This document shows positions 18,406 through 27,854 of a DNA stretch of 32,038 bases, piece by piece. The DNA is from Brooklawnia sp. GTDB taxonomy: Bacteria; Actinomycetota; Actinomycetes; Propionibacteriales; Propionibacteriaceae. The position numbers and the translations under genes are program-made. The notes below the pieces were generated by a model. It searched no databases. It was not told where the DNA came from and saw only the letters and a list, made by a program, of their open reading frames with translations. Positions within the stretch are counted from its first letter, which is position 1, and each line of letters starts with the position of its first letter. Location of the stretch: assembly GCA_012517115.1 (NCBI GenBank), contig JAAYVP010000052.1, forward strand, positions 1 to 32,038. Reading direction: 5' to 3'.

Positions 18406-18410
18406 CGATA

Positions 18411-20377
<1,967 letters not shown>

Positions 20378-20384
20378 GCCCAGA

Positions 20385-20405
20385 GTTGAGTCCACCTGAC
20401 TCAAC
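20385..20405 (-). promoter_or_regulatory. HAIR operator 2 of the dnaK operon
   Basis: GTTGAGT-N7-ACTCAAC matches 12 of 14 consensus positions with the exact 7-nt spacer. It begins 28 bp from the start of HAIR 1. Two tandem operators here against one at clpB suggest tighter repression of dnaK. Confidence 0.87.
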
Positions 20406-20501
20406 CACGACCAGCTCAGGGTTATTCCAGGGTGGGACGAGCATCTTCGCCACTCAAGACGAGCGCAGCGAAAGCGTGCGCAACAGTGGGGATGACAGTC
20501 C

Positions 20502-20527
20502 AAAACCCCGGCGCAACCGCCGCCGGG
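20502..20527 (-). terminator. Rho-independent terminator after the 2-hydroxyacid dehydrogenase gene
   Basis: On the minus strand CCCGGCG and CGCCGGG form a perfect 7-bp stem around a 7-nt loop, followed by GTTTT. It lies about 50 nt after the dehydrogenase stop and insulates the dnaK promoter from read-through. Confidence 0.82.
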
Positions 20528-20575
20528 CGACTTCCGGACGAGACATCGAATCGGGCGATGACCTCGCCGGCGGGC

Positions 20576-21523
20576 TCAGATAACCGGAGTCGGCAACTCC
20601 TGGCCGGCGAAGTGCGCCGTCAGGTTGTCGCGGACCAGTTGACCCATCGCCTTACGCGTCTCGACGGTGCCGCTGGCATGATGCGGCTGCAAGAGCACGT
20701 TCGGCAAAGACAGGAACCGCGGATCGAAGTCGGGCTCGCCCTCGAAGACGTCCAATGCGGCAGACCCGAGTGTGCCGGCCGCCAGCGCCGCCAGCAGAGC
20801 CTCCTCGTCCACGTTCGCCGCTCGGCTGACATTGATCAGCATTCCCTCGGGCCCGAGCGCCTCAATGACCTCGCGCCCGACGATGTGCCTGGTCGCAGCC
20901 GAAGCCGCCAGAGTCACGAAGAGGAAGTCGGACCGTTCGGCGAGCGCCACCGGGTCGGCGATGAACTCCCACTGGCTGGCATAGGGTTTGGCCGCGACGT
21001 CGCTGTACGCGATGTCCATGTCGAATCCCGCCAAGCGCTTGGCGACCTCGAAGCCGATCCGGCCGAGCCCGAGGACGCCCGCCCGCTTGCCCCAAACCCG
21101 GCGCTGCAATTGGTACAGACCCTGGCTCGCCCACGACCCACTGCGCGCCCACGCCTCGGCGCCGACAATGCCACGCGACTGGGCGAGCATCATCGCCACA
21201 CCCAGATCGGCCACATCGCCGGTCAACACGTCGGGGGTGTTGGTGACGCGGATTCCGCGGGCTCGGCAAGCATCCAGGTCGACCGCGTCATAGCCCACAC
21301 CGTAGACCGAGACGATCTCCAGGTTCGGGCAGGCGGCAATCATGGCAGCATCGGCACCGAGCTCGCCCCGAGTGGCGATTGCGCGGATCTGCGGCCCAAC
21401 CTCGGCAAGGAACGCCTCTTTGTCAGCTGCCTCGAAGTACCGGTGCACGGTGAAGGCTGCGTCCAGCGGCTCCTGATCCCATGCGGGGTACGGGCCGACC
21501 TGAAGAATGTGGGGCGTTGCCAT
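20576..21523 (-). CDS. D-isomer-specific 2-hydroxyacid dehydrogenase
   Basis: A 315-aa NAD(P)-dependent dehydrogenase. The dinucleotide motif is LGLGRIG at about residues 151-157. The catalytic set is Arg234 in NVSRAANVDE, Glu263 in VFEGEP, and His281 in LLQPHHASGT. The segment VYGVGYDAVDLDACRARGIRVTNTP at about 73-97 resembles the glyoxylate/hydroxypyruvate and hydroxyphenylpyruvate reductase group more than phosphoglycerate or lactate dehydrogenases. It should reduce a 2-keto acid such as glyoxylate or hydroxypyruvate; the substrate is inferred. ATG 21523 has GAGGAG 5 nt upstream, so the longer frame to 21586 is not used. It lies 111 nt after the glutamine synthetase gene, and a clear terminator follows. 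Confidence 0.9.
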   Translation of the reverse strand: MATPHILQVGPYPAWDQEPLDAAFTVHRYFEAADKEAFLAEVGPQIRAIATRGELGADAAMIAACPNLEIVSVYGVGYDAVDLDACRARGIRVTNTPDVLTGDVADLGVAMMLAQSRGIVGAEAWARSGSWASQGLYQLQRRVWGKRAGVLGLGRIGFEVAKRLAGFDMDIAYSDVAAKPYASQWEFIADPVALAERSDFLFVTLAASAATRHIVGREVIEALGPEGMLINVSRAANVDEEALLAALAAGTLGSAALDVFEGEPDFDPRFLSLPNVLLQPHHASGTVETRKAMGQLVRDNLTAHFAGQELPTPVI

Positions 21524-21634
21524 GGGAACTCCTCGCTGAATCTGGGCCGTACCGACACCAATGGGAGCACTGATCTGTGCTGCCAAGATGTTACCCCGAA
21601 GCGCACCCCACCGGAGAGCAGAATGCGGCCGCTG

Positions 21635-23128
21635 TCAGCCGATGTGGAAGTAGCGGCGCACCATCTCGTCCAGCAGCCCCTTCTGTTCCAACAATTTGGT
21701 GCGCAAATCACGATCGCCGTAGCCCTGCAGTCTGGCCGCCCAGGAGTCGATCAGCCCCGGCGGGAAGACATCGTCGGCTTCGTAGCTTGCGCGCTGCGTC
21801 AACAACCGCTCCGCGGACTCGTAGCACGAGGTGGGCAATTGGTCGAGACCCGCCACTTTGGACGCGTCGCCGGCCACGTAGCGCTGTTCCGCGTACTCCT
21901 GCATACCCGGGTTGGTCAGTCCCTCGCGTGCCGCCACTGTGATACCGGCCAGCAGCAGGTGGATGTTGGCCGAACCGTCGGGGCTGCGTAGTTCGATGGT
22001 CTGGGCGTCGTTGGGCAACTCGCCGACCGGCGGCTCATTGGGATTGGCGTCGCGGAACATCCGGTCGTCCAGGTTCTGCCAACCCAGTGGGACGCGCACC
22101 AGCGCCGAGCGGTTCCGGTCGCCCCAACAAATCGCGGTGGGCGCCTCTTGGTGCGGCACCAACCGCAGAAACGAAGTCGGGACCGTATTACCGAACGCGG
22201 TCAGCGAGGCGGCGTGCGATAGGTAGCCGCCGATCACCTTCATCGCCTCGGCGGTCAGCCCCTTGCCCTGGCTGAACAAGTTGACCCCCTCGGCCATCAG
22301 GCGGGTATGGAAATGCATGCCGGACCCTGCCTGCCCGACCACGATCTTCGGCGAAAAGCTGACTTCCATGCCGTTGCGGTACGCCACCTGCCGCACCACC
22401 CACTTGGCTAGCGCCATCTGGTCGGCGGCGTCGCTGACCGGGACCGGCAAAAACTCGATCTCGTGCTGCACGTGCTGCTCGCCGTTGATCACGAAATTGC
22501 CGACCTCGGCGTGCGCGTACTTCAGCGAACAACCCATCTGTGCCAGGTGGTAGAGAGTCTGCTGCCTGATCTCTCCCCACTTCGAGAATGGCGGGGCTTC
22601 GTGGTATCCGCGCTGCTCAACGACCGGGTAGAGTTCCTCGGCCGGACTGAACAGGTAGTATTCCAGCTCGCCGAGGGCTTCCATCGAGGCGCCGGTCGCT
22701 CTGCCCAACGACTGCTGCGCCTTGTGGAGGATGTGCTCCGGGGCGCTGGCCAGTGGATTCCCGTCCACGTCGTAGAACGAGCACAGCAGGTCGAGTGAAG
22801 GGGTGCCACTGAACGGATTCACGAACGCCGACCGGAAGCGAGGCACTACGTAAAGGTCCGACGAGGTCGCCTCCACAAAACTGAACAGGCTCGATCCGTC
22901 GACCCGCTCACCCATGGTCAGCACCCGGTCGAGTTGCGCCCGGGACTGGATGACGAAGTTCAGCATCTTCAACCGACCGTCGCCACCGAGGTAGCGGAGG
23001 TTGAGCATCCGAATGTCGTTCGCCTCGATGTAGGCCATGATGTCGGTCTTGGTGAAATCTTCGGACGGCTTGTCGAGGGCTTGCACAAGCTGGTTCGGGT
23101 TCAGGGCGACGGTGTCAGATTCGAGCAC
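21635..23128 (-). CDS. Glutamine synthetase family protein, atypical lineage
   Basis: A 497-aa protein of the type I glutamine synthetase fold. The beta-grasp domain is about residues 25-110. Catalytic-domain blocks are GELEYYLF, VQHEIEFLPVPVSDAADQM, the metal/ATP segment GSGMHFHTRL, the flap-side PHQEAPTAICWGDRNRSALVRVP, and IELRSPDGSANIHLLLAGI. The metal and ammonia-site Glu residues appear kept, so ATP-dependent amidation of glutamate is plausible; gamma-glutamyl transfer to an amine is the alternative. The Tyr adenylylation site of housekeeping actinobacterial GlnA is absent. From memory, the N-terminal blocks look closest to the glutamine synthetases of Bacteroidota, so transfer is possible but not shown. 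GTG 23128 has GAGGAGGA at good spacing. It diverges from the symporter gene across 138 nt. Confidence 0.85.
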   Translation of the reverse strand: MLESDTVALNPNQLVQALDKPSEDFTKTDIMAYIEANDIRMLNLRYLGGDGRLKMLNFVIQSRAQLDRVLTMGERVDGSSLFSFVEATSSDLYVVPRFRSAFVNPFSGTPSLDLLCSFYDVDGNPLASAPEHILHKAQQSLGRATGASMEALGELEYYLFSPAEELYPVVEQRGYHEAPPFSKWGEIRQQTLYHLAQMGCSLKYAHAEVGNFVINGEQHVQHEIEFLPVPVSDAADQMALAKWVVRQVAYRNGMEVSFSPKIVVGQAGSGMHFHTRLMAEGVNLFSQGKGLTAEAMKVIGGYLSHAASLTAFGNTVPTSFLRLVPHQEAPTAICWGDRNRSALVRVPLGWQNLDDRMFRDANPNEPPVGELPNDAQTIELRSPDGSANIHLLLAGITVAAREGLTNPGMQEYAEQRYVAGDASKVAGLDQLPTSCYESAERLLTQRASYEADDVFPPGLIDSWAARLQGYGDRDLRTKLLEQKGLLDEMVRRYFHIG

Positions 23129-23266
23129 GACTTCCTCCTCGGTGCGGACGAACCAAGTTTTTCACGCCTTCGCAGTAGACGTTGACGCGTCCGCCATGGC
23201 AAGACGACCTCACGGACCCGAAGTCGAGGGATTGCGCCGCGGATGGTCGACTGACAGGGTTAGCGC

Positions 23267-24676
23267 GTGACGACCACCTCGCGGCCGCAGATGACGACGC
23301 CCGAACGGCTAGTATTCGCGGCCGGGGACATCTTCGGTGGTGGCGGGGCCGCACTCATCAGCGTCCTCTACTTGTTCTACTTGACCGACGTCATCGGTAT
23401 CCCGCCCGGCTACGCTGGCTTGGCGCTGCTGATACCTAAGATCTGGGACGCCATCAACGATCCGCTGATGGGCGCGCTGTCGGACAATGCCCGGACGCGC
23501 TGGGGGCGGCGGCGTCCGTTTATCGCGGTGGGAGGCAGCTTGCTGGCCTTCGCGATGGCCGCCATCTGGGCGCCGATCGGGAACTGGGACTCCACCACCG
23601 CCAAGACGCTGTGGGCGATCGGCGCCAACCTCTTCTACACCACCGCCGCGACGATGGTCGCGGTCCCATACGGCTCGCTGAGCACCGAGGTCACCACCGA
23701 CTACGAGGAACGCAACCGCATCAACGTCATGCGGTTGGCTTTCTCGACCATCTCGGCGGCGCTGTGCACGCTCGGCGGCACCACCCTGCTCAGCTGGTAC
23801 ACAAGTGGACGCATCTCCAACCTCGAGCTCTACCTGCTGCTGGTGGGGGTTTTCGGCACCGTCTTCGTCGTCCCGATCCTCACCGTGGCGATCCGCTGCC
23901 GCGAACGCACACCAATCCCGACCGAACGCACCAGACTGTCGCTGGCCGGGGTGGTGAGTCCGCTCAAGCACGACTCGTTCCGTAAGCTGCTCGCACTCTA
24001 CGTGTGTCAAGCCCTCACCATGGATGTGGTCAGCGCTCTGGTCTTCTTCTACTCGCTCTACGTGGTGCGCTTGAACGTCACCGTCTTCCTGGGCATCTTC
24101 ATCACCGTAAACCTGATCGGTTTCATCGTGGTGGGCCGAGTGGTGCGCAGCGTGTCGAAGAATGTCATCTACCGCGCGCCGATCCCACTGGCACTGTTGG
24201 GTGCGCTCGGGATCGGGCTATACCCATCAGACTGGCCAGCCTTCGGGCCGTACCTTTGCGCGATCGCGGTGGCTGCCGGGATCTGCGGAGGTGTGCTGAT
24301 GAGCTGGGTGATGTTCCCCGACGTCATCGACGATGCCGAACTCGCAACCGGGCGGCGCAATGCCGGCGCATTCTCGGGCTTGATGACCTTGATCCGCGGG
24401 CTGTCGACCGCGGTCGCCGTCCAACTGATCGGCCTGATGCTGCAGATCACCGGATACCAGGTGCCCACCGATTACTTCCAGCCCACCCAGCCGGCTGCTG
24501 TCCAGATCGGTATTCGGGCCACCATGGCCGGCACCATCATCGTCCTGATGAGCCTTGCCTGGTGGATCTCCGGCCGCTACCCGCTGACCCGCCCGGTCTG
24601 CGAGCGGATGCAGGTGCAATTGTGGCAGCAGCGGGCCGCAGACGGACGCACCGAGGAATCTGCGGGCGACCGATGA
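23267..24676 (+). CDS. GPH-family sugar:cation symporter
   Basis: A 469-aa membrane transporter with about 12 hydrophobic helices. The hallmark of the glycoside-pentoside-hexuronide group in the major facilitator superfamily is clear: AINDPLMGALSDNARTRWGRRRP at about residues 63-85, the loop between helices 2 and 3. The later half has the matching VVGRVVRSVSKN loop and SWVMFPDVIDDAELATGRRNAG, another strong family block. Relatives (MelB, UidB, YicJ) carry sugars or glucuronides with Na+ or H+. The start GTG 23267 has ACAGGG 8 nt upstream; ATG 23291 in the same frame is possible. Its stop overlaps the next start as ATGA, so it leads a unit with the 618-aa protein and the GH105-like hydrolase, which points to an acidic oligosaccharide as cargo. 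Confidence 0.9.
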   Translation: MTTTSRPQMTTPERLVFAAGDIFGGGGAALISVLYLFYLTDVIGIPPGYAGLALLIPKIWDAINDPLMGALSDNARTRWGRRRPFIAVGGSLLAFAMAAIWAPIGNWDSTTAKTLWAIGANLFYTTAATMVAVPYGSLSTEVTTDYEERNRINVMRLAFSTISAALCTLGGTTLLSWYTSGRISNLELYLLLVGVFGTVFVVPILTVAIRCRERTPIPTERTRLSLAGVVSPLKHDSFRKLLALYVCQALTMDVVSALVFFYSLYVVRLNVTVFLGIFITVNLIGFIVVGRVVRSVSKNVIYRAPIPLALLGALGIGLYPSDWPAFGPYLCAIAVAAGICGGVLMSWVMFPDVIDDAELATGRRNAGAFSGLMTLIRGLSTAVAVQLIGLMLQITGYQVPTDYFQPTQPAAVQIGIRATMAGTIIVLMSLAWWISGRYPLTRPVCERMQVQLWQQRAADGRTEESAGDR

Positions 24677-26529
24677 GCGTCGATGACCCCGGCATGGTTG
24701 CCAAGATGGCCCCACCCGGGCTTGCCGACCTGAGCAGGATCCTGGCCGGGCAGACGGTGGACGAGCGCCCGATCGCCGGCTTGGTCGCGTTCGTGGATGC
24801 CCGCCATGACTGCGCCGACTTCCGGATGGTCACCCTGCTGACGCTGTGGTACCGCGCCGGTTCGATGCTCAGTCCCGCTACCCGTGACGAGGTGCGCCGG
24901 GCCATTCTCGATTTCGCCTACTGGATGGACGAACCGGGTACCGACGCCATGTGCACCTGGTCGGAGAACCACCAGATCATCTTCGCCGCCTGCGAATACC
25001 TAGCGGGTCAGGCATTCACCGACGCGCGCTTCGGCAGCAGCGGTTTCACTGGACGCGACCGGATGCGCCGAGCCCGGCCGCGGCTCGACCGCTGGCTCGC
25101 CGACCGGTTCCGCTTCGGCTACACCGAATGGTCGTCCACCACCTACTACGAAGAGCATGCCGCTGGCCTTGGCCTGCTAGTCGAGCACGCGGCCGACGCC
25201 GCGTTGGCTGCCCGCGCCACGGCCGTGCTCGACCTACTCTTCGCCGACCTGGCGCTGCACGGTTTCCGTGGACGCCTCGTCACCACCAGCGGCAGGGCCT
25301 ACGAGCAGCAAAAGAAGTATCCGGAGACCGCCGACGTAGATCAACTGATGGCGTGGGCGTTTCCAGCCGCTAGACAGGGCCTGCCGCCAACCAGCTTCGA
25401 TCACAGCCGGATCAGTGGGCCACTTCTGCTGGGGACTCGGTACCGGGTCCCGGCGGCAATCGCGGCCATCGCCGACCAGACCGAGCCGGTGACGTTCCGC
25501 ACCTCGACCGGGCTAGATGTCGGCGAGGTGGCGTCCCAGTACCCCCGACCGCCGAGCATTGAGGACGCCGGGATGCAACTGTGGGCGATGGAAGCGTTCA
25601 CCATACCGGGCGCCATGAATCTGACCGCGGAAGCGATCGAGACTTACGGCATGCAGCACAACGCGTTCCTGGCCCCGCTAGCTCCGTTCGTCCGGTTTCG
25701 GCGCACTGGCCTGCTGCCGTTGCTGGCGAAACTGCTGCGGCCGGCCACTCGCGGAGTGGCGATCCAACGCGCCAACATCACCACTTGGCGGTCGGGCCAC
25801 GCGCTGCTGTCGAGCGTTCAGCAGTACCATCCCGGCGACTTCGGCGACCAACAGCACCTGTGGACGCTGGCGCTGCCCGGTGACGTGGCGATCTTCGCCA
25901 ACCATCCCGGCGCCCCGATCTTCGACAACAGCCAGCGCGGCTTCTCGCCCGCCGAATGGGTAGGTAACGGCATCAACCCAGCCACCGGGCAAGACGGCCC
26001 CGTGCTGCTGGCCTGCTACGACACCCGTGCGCTGCCCGGGCTGCTGGAGGCGCGGCCCCGGCAGCGACTGTCACACCTGTTCGCCCCGTTCGAACGGTTC
26101 GACGAGTGGCGGTTGGAGGACGACCGCTTGTGGGTACGAGCCGGCCCAGGCTGCGCGCTGCTGGTCGCCGACGGGCCCATCGAGCAGCTCGGAGATGAAC
26201 TTGTCCGCCGCGGCCGGGTGACCGGCTGGGCCGTGGTGGCGGCCGCCGAGCCCTGCGACAGGCTCGCCGATTTCATCGCAGACGCGCACGGCTACCGGCT
26301 TCACCGACGGGGCGGCCAGCTGATCCTGACCGCGCCAGCTGGCGCGCCGCAGTGGCGGCTCGACCGGCGGCAGTTCAGCCGGGACGGTGTCCGGATCGAA
26401 TCGGAGCACCCACGGTTCGACACCCCGTGGGTACGGGCCGAACGGCTGCCGAGCGTGCTGGAGTTCCAGGCCGGTGGTCATCGGCTTGTGCTGAGGCCCG
26501 ACGGCCGAGCCACCGAGGCCGCCTCATGA
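24673..26529 (+). CDS. Large uncharacterised protein of a sugar-acid locus
   Basis: A 618-aa protein with no named family that I can assign. There is no signal peptide or membrane segment, so it is cytoplasmic. Residues 1-300 look mainly helical and carry striking polar/aromatic blocks: CTWSENHQIIF at 94-104, YTEWSSTTYYEEH at 150-162, and GRAYEQQKKY at 207-216. From memory such blocks occur in long uncharacterised bacterial proteins. The second half (about 400-618) is richer in short strands and Trp, as in the beta-sandwich of many polysaccharide lyases. Helical toroid plus beta-sandwich is a known lyase layout, and paired Tyr, His and Glu would suit that chemistry, but this is inference. It is joined to the symporter and the GH105-like gene by ATGA overlaps, so it probably acts on the imported sugar before GH105. 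Confidence 0.72.
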   Translation: MSVDDPGMVAKMAPPGLADLSRILAGQTVDERPIAGLVAFVDARHDCADFRMVTLLTLWYRAGSMLSPATRDEVRRAILDFAYWMDEPGTDAMCTWSENHQIIFAACEYLAGQAFTDARFGSSGFTGRDRMRRARPRLDRWLADRFRFGYTEWSSTTYYEEHAAGLGLLVEHAADAALAARATAVLDLLFADLALHGFRGRLVTTSGRAYEQQKKYPETADVDQLMAWAFPAARQGLPPTSFDHSRISGPLLLGTRYRVPAAIAAIADQTEPVTFRTSTGLDVGEVASQYPRPPSIEDAGMQLWAMEAFTIPGAMNLTAEAIETYGMQHNAFLAPLAPFVRFRRTGLLPLLAKLLRPATRGVAIQRANITTWRSGHALLSSVQQYHPGDFGDQQHLWTLALPGDVAIFANHPGAPIFDNSQRGFSPAEWVGNGINPATGQDGPVLLACYDTRALPGLLEARPRQRLSHLFAPFERFDEWRLEDDRLWVRAGPGCALLVADGPIEQLGDELVRRGRVTGWAVVAAAEPCDRLADFIADAHGYRLHRRGGQLILTAPAGAPQWRLDRRQFSRDGVRIESEHPRFDTPWVRAERLPSVLEFQAGGHRLVLRPDGRATEAAS

Positions 26530-27593
26530 GGCCGGCGCTACAGCGCACGGTGGCGCTGGCCGACGCCCTGGTCGGCAGGCTACTGGACGCCGAGCCGTTG
26601 CCCTGGACGTGGGGTCCGGGACTACTCGGGTATGCGCTGGCCCGGCTGCAGCACCGGCTGGCGGATCGCCGCTACGACCCCTACCTGCTGCGCTACTGCC
26701 GCGCCCACCTGGACACCGCCATGAACTCCTCCGACACTGTCGCCCCGGCGTTACTCACCGCTGAACTGACCCGCCAACAGGTGCCTGAGTTCGACCATCT
26801 CACTACCCGAGCGCTCGCCTACCTGCGCGGCGCCCCCGCGCTGCCGGGCGCACCGGGTGTCCCCAATCACCTGGGCAGCAGCGGCTACGCGCGCTGGTAT
26901 CCGGATTCGGCGTGGGTCGACTCGCTGATGATGATCGGCATCCTGCCGGCGCTGGTCGGCGCCCAGCGCCACGACCGCGGCCTCATCGACAACGCGGCCG
27001 CGCTGCCACAACGCCTTGCCCGACTGTTGCGAGACGACACCACGGGCCTGTGGGCGCACTCGTGGTGGGCACCGGCCTGGCATTCCCCGGGCGGCCGCCG
27101 GTTCCCCGCCACGGTGTACTGGGCACGCGGCAACGGTTGGGTCGCGGCTGCCCTGCCGATGCTGCTGGAGGCGATCGGCCTCGACCACCCTGAGGCGGAC
27201 GGCATCGTCCAGCTGAACGAGCAGACCGCGCTCGCCTTGGCGTCCCGGCAACGCCCCGAAGGCGGCTGGACGACGGTGCTGACCGGGCGCCCGCGCGGTC
27301 ACCAAGAGGTCTCTGCGACGGCATTGATCGCGACCGGATGGCTGACGTCGATCCGGCTGGGTGTATTGCCGCCCGACTACCTGGAGCGTGCCCAGGCGGC
27401 GCTCGGCCGGGCGATGGAGAGCATCGTCGACGGCGCGTGTGGACCACGGTTGGTCGGTGTCTCAGGCCCGACGGTCCCGGTCCCGCTGGTGCCGCGGCTG
27501 GGCTACCTTGCGGTGCCCACCCAACCGGACGCCCCGTGGGGGGTCGCCGCGGTAGTCAGCGCCGCGCTGGCAGACGACGCCCTGAGTGGGTAG
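26526..27593 (+). CDS. GH105/GH88-like unsaturated uronyl hydrolase
   Basis: A 355-aa (alpha/alpha)6-barrel protein without a signal peptide. The blocks fit the YteR-like unsaturated rhamnogalacturonyl hydrolases of GH105: WVDSLMMIG at residues 130-138, with Asp132 at the place of the proton-donating catalytic Asp, GLWAHSWW at about 174-181, and YWARGNGWVAAALP at 198-211. A later SRQRPEGGWTTVL also fits. These enzymes hydrate the 4,5-double bond left by polysaccharide lyases on uronic acids, so a lyase upstream in the pathway is expected. The GH88 relative is the alternative. ATG 26526 overlaps the stop of the 618-aa gene as ATGA. It ends the symporter unit. Confidence 0.8.
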   Translation: MRPALQRTVALADALVGRLLDAEPLPWTWGPGLLGYALARLQHRLADRRYDPYLLRYCRAHLDTAMNSSDTVAPALLTAELTRQQVPEFDHLTTRALAYLRGAPALPGAPGVPNHLGSSGYARWYPDSAWVDSLMMIGILPALVGAQRHDRGLIDNAAALPQRLARLLRDDTTGLWAHSWWAPAWHSPGGRRFPATVYWARGNGWVAAALPMLLEAIGLDHPEADGIVQLNEQTALALASRQRPEGGWTTVLTGRPRGHQEVSATALIATGWLTSIRLGVLPPDYLERAQAALGRAMESIVDGACGPRLVGVSGPTVPVPLVPRLGYLAVPTQPDAPWGVAAVVSAALADDALSG

Positions 27594-27854
27594 GCCCGTT
27601 CACGACTTCCGGGGAACTGCCCCGCTCCGCCTCCTGGTCCACACCAAGTCGCCCCGGCACCGGCACCGGGTACTGGGGCCCGGTAGGGAGTCGGCGCTCC
27701 TCGTGCCACTCATCCCCCTGAACCCACACATCCGACACCGTAATTCAGCGCCCGGCGCATCCGCGGTGCCGGCAAGGGCCCGACTTGGGACTTCCGGTTG
27801 CGTACTTCCGAGTCCCCTCCCTGTCCTCGCTGGAATCGGGCTAAGTTGGCCGCC
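27594..27854. other. Intergenic stretch after the sugar-acid unit
   Basis: About 260 nt with no supported gene. Two GC hairpins could end the upstream unit: CGGGG-AACTG-CCCCG at 27610-27624 and ACCGGG-N8-CCCGGT at 27665-27684. Neither has a T-run. An inverted repeat GGGACT-N18-AGTCCC lies at about 27787-27816, shortly before the promoter of the next gene. Confidence 0.4.
27842..27847 (+). promoter_or_regulatory. Candidate -10 box for a leaderless alpha/beta-hydrolase transcript
   Basis: TAAGTT ends exactly 7 nt before ATG 27855, with no ribosome site between. This fits the leaderless pattern seen at pyrE and the S10 gene. No clear -35. Inferred from spacing only. Confidence 0.45.

Noticed and set aside
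20452-20458. ACTCAAG as a third HAIR site of dnaK
   Set aside because: Only one half is present; the other arm at the 7-nt spacing does not match.
20432-21991. 519-codon + strand open frame
   Set aside because: It runs antisense through the dehydrogenase and glutamine synthetase genes and across their terminator, with low-complexity composition.
23309-24010. Minus-strand open frames inside the symporter gene
   Set aside because: Highly polar, low-complexity shadow translations opposite clear membrane-helix coding.
27610-27624. Hairpin CGGGG-N5-CCCCG as terminator of the sugar-acid unit
   Set aside because: A short stem with no T-run; left as a possibility in the intergenic entry only.
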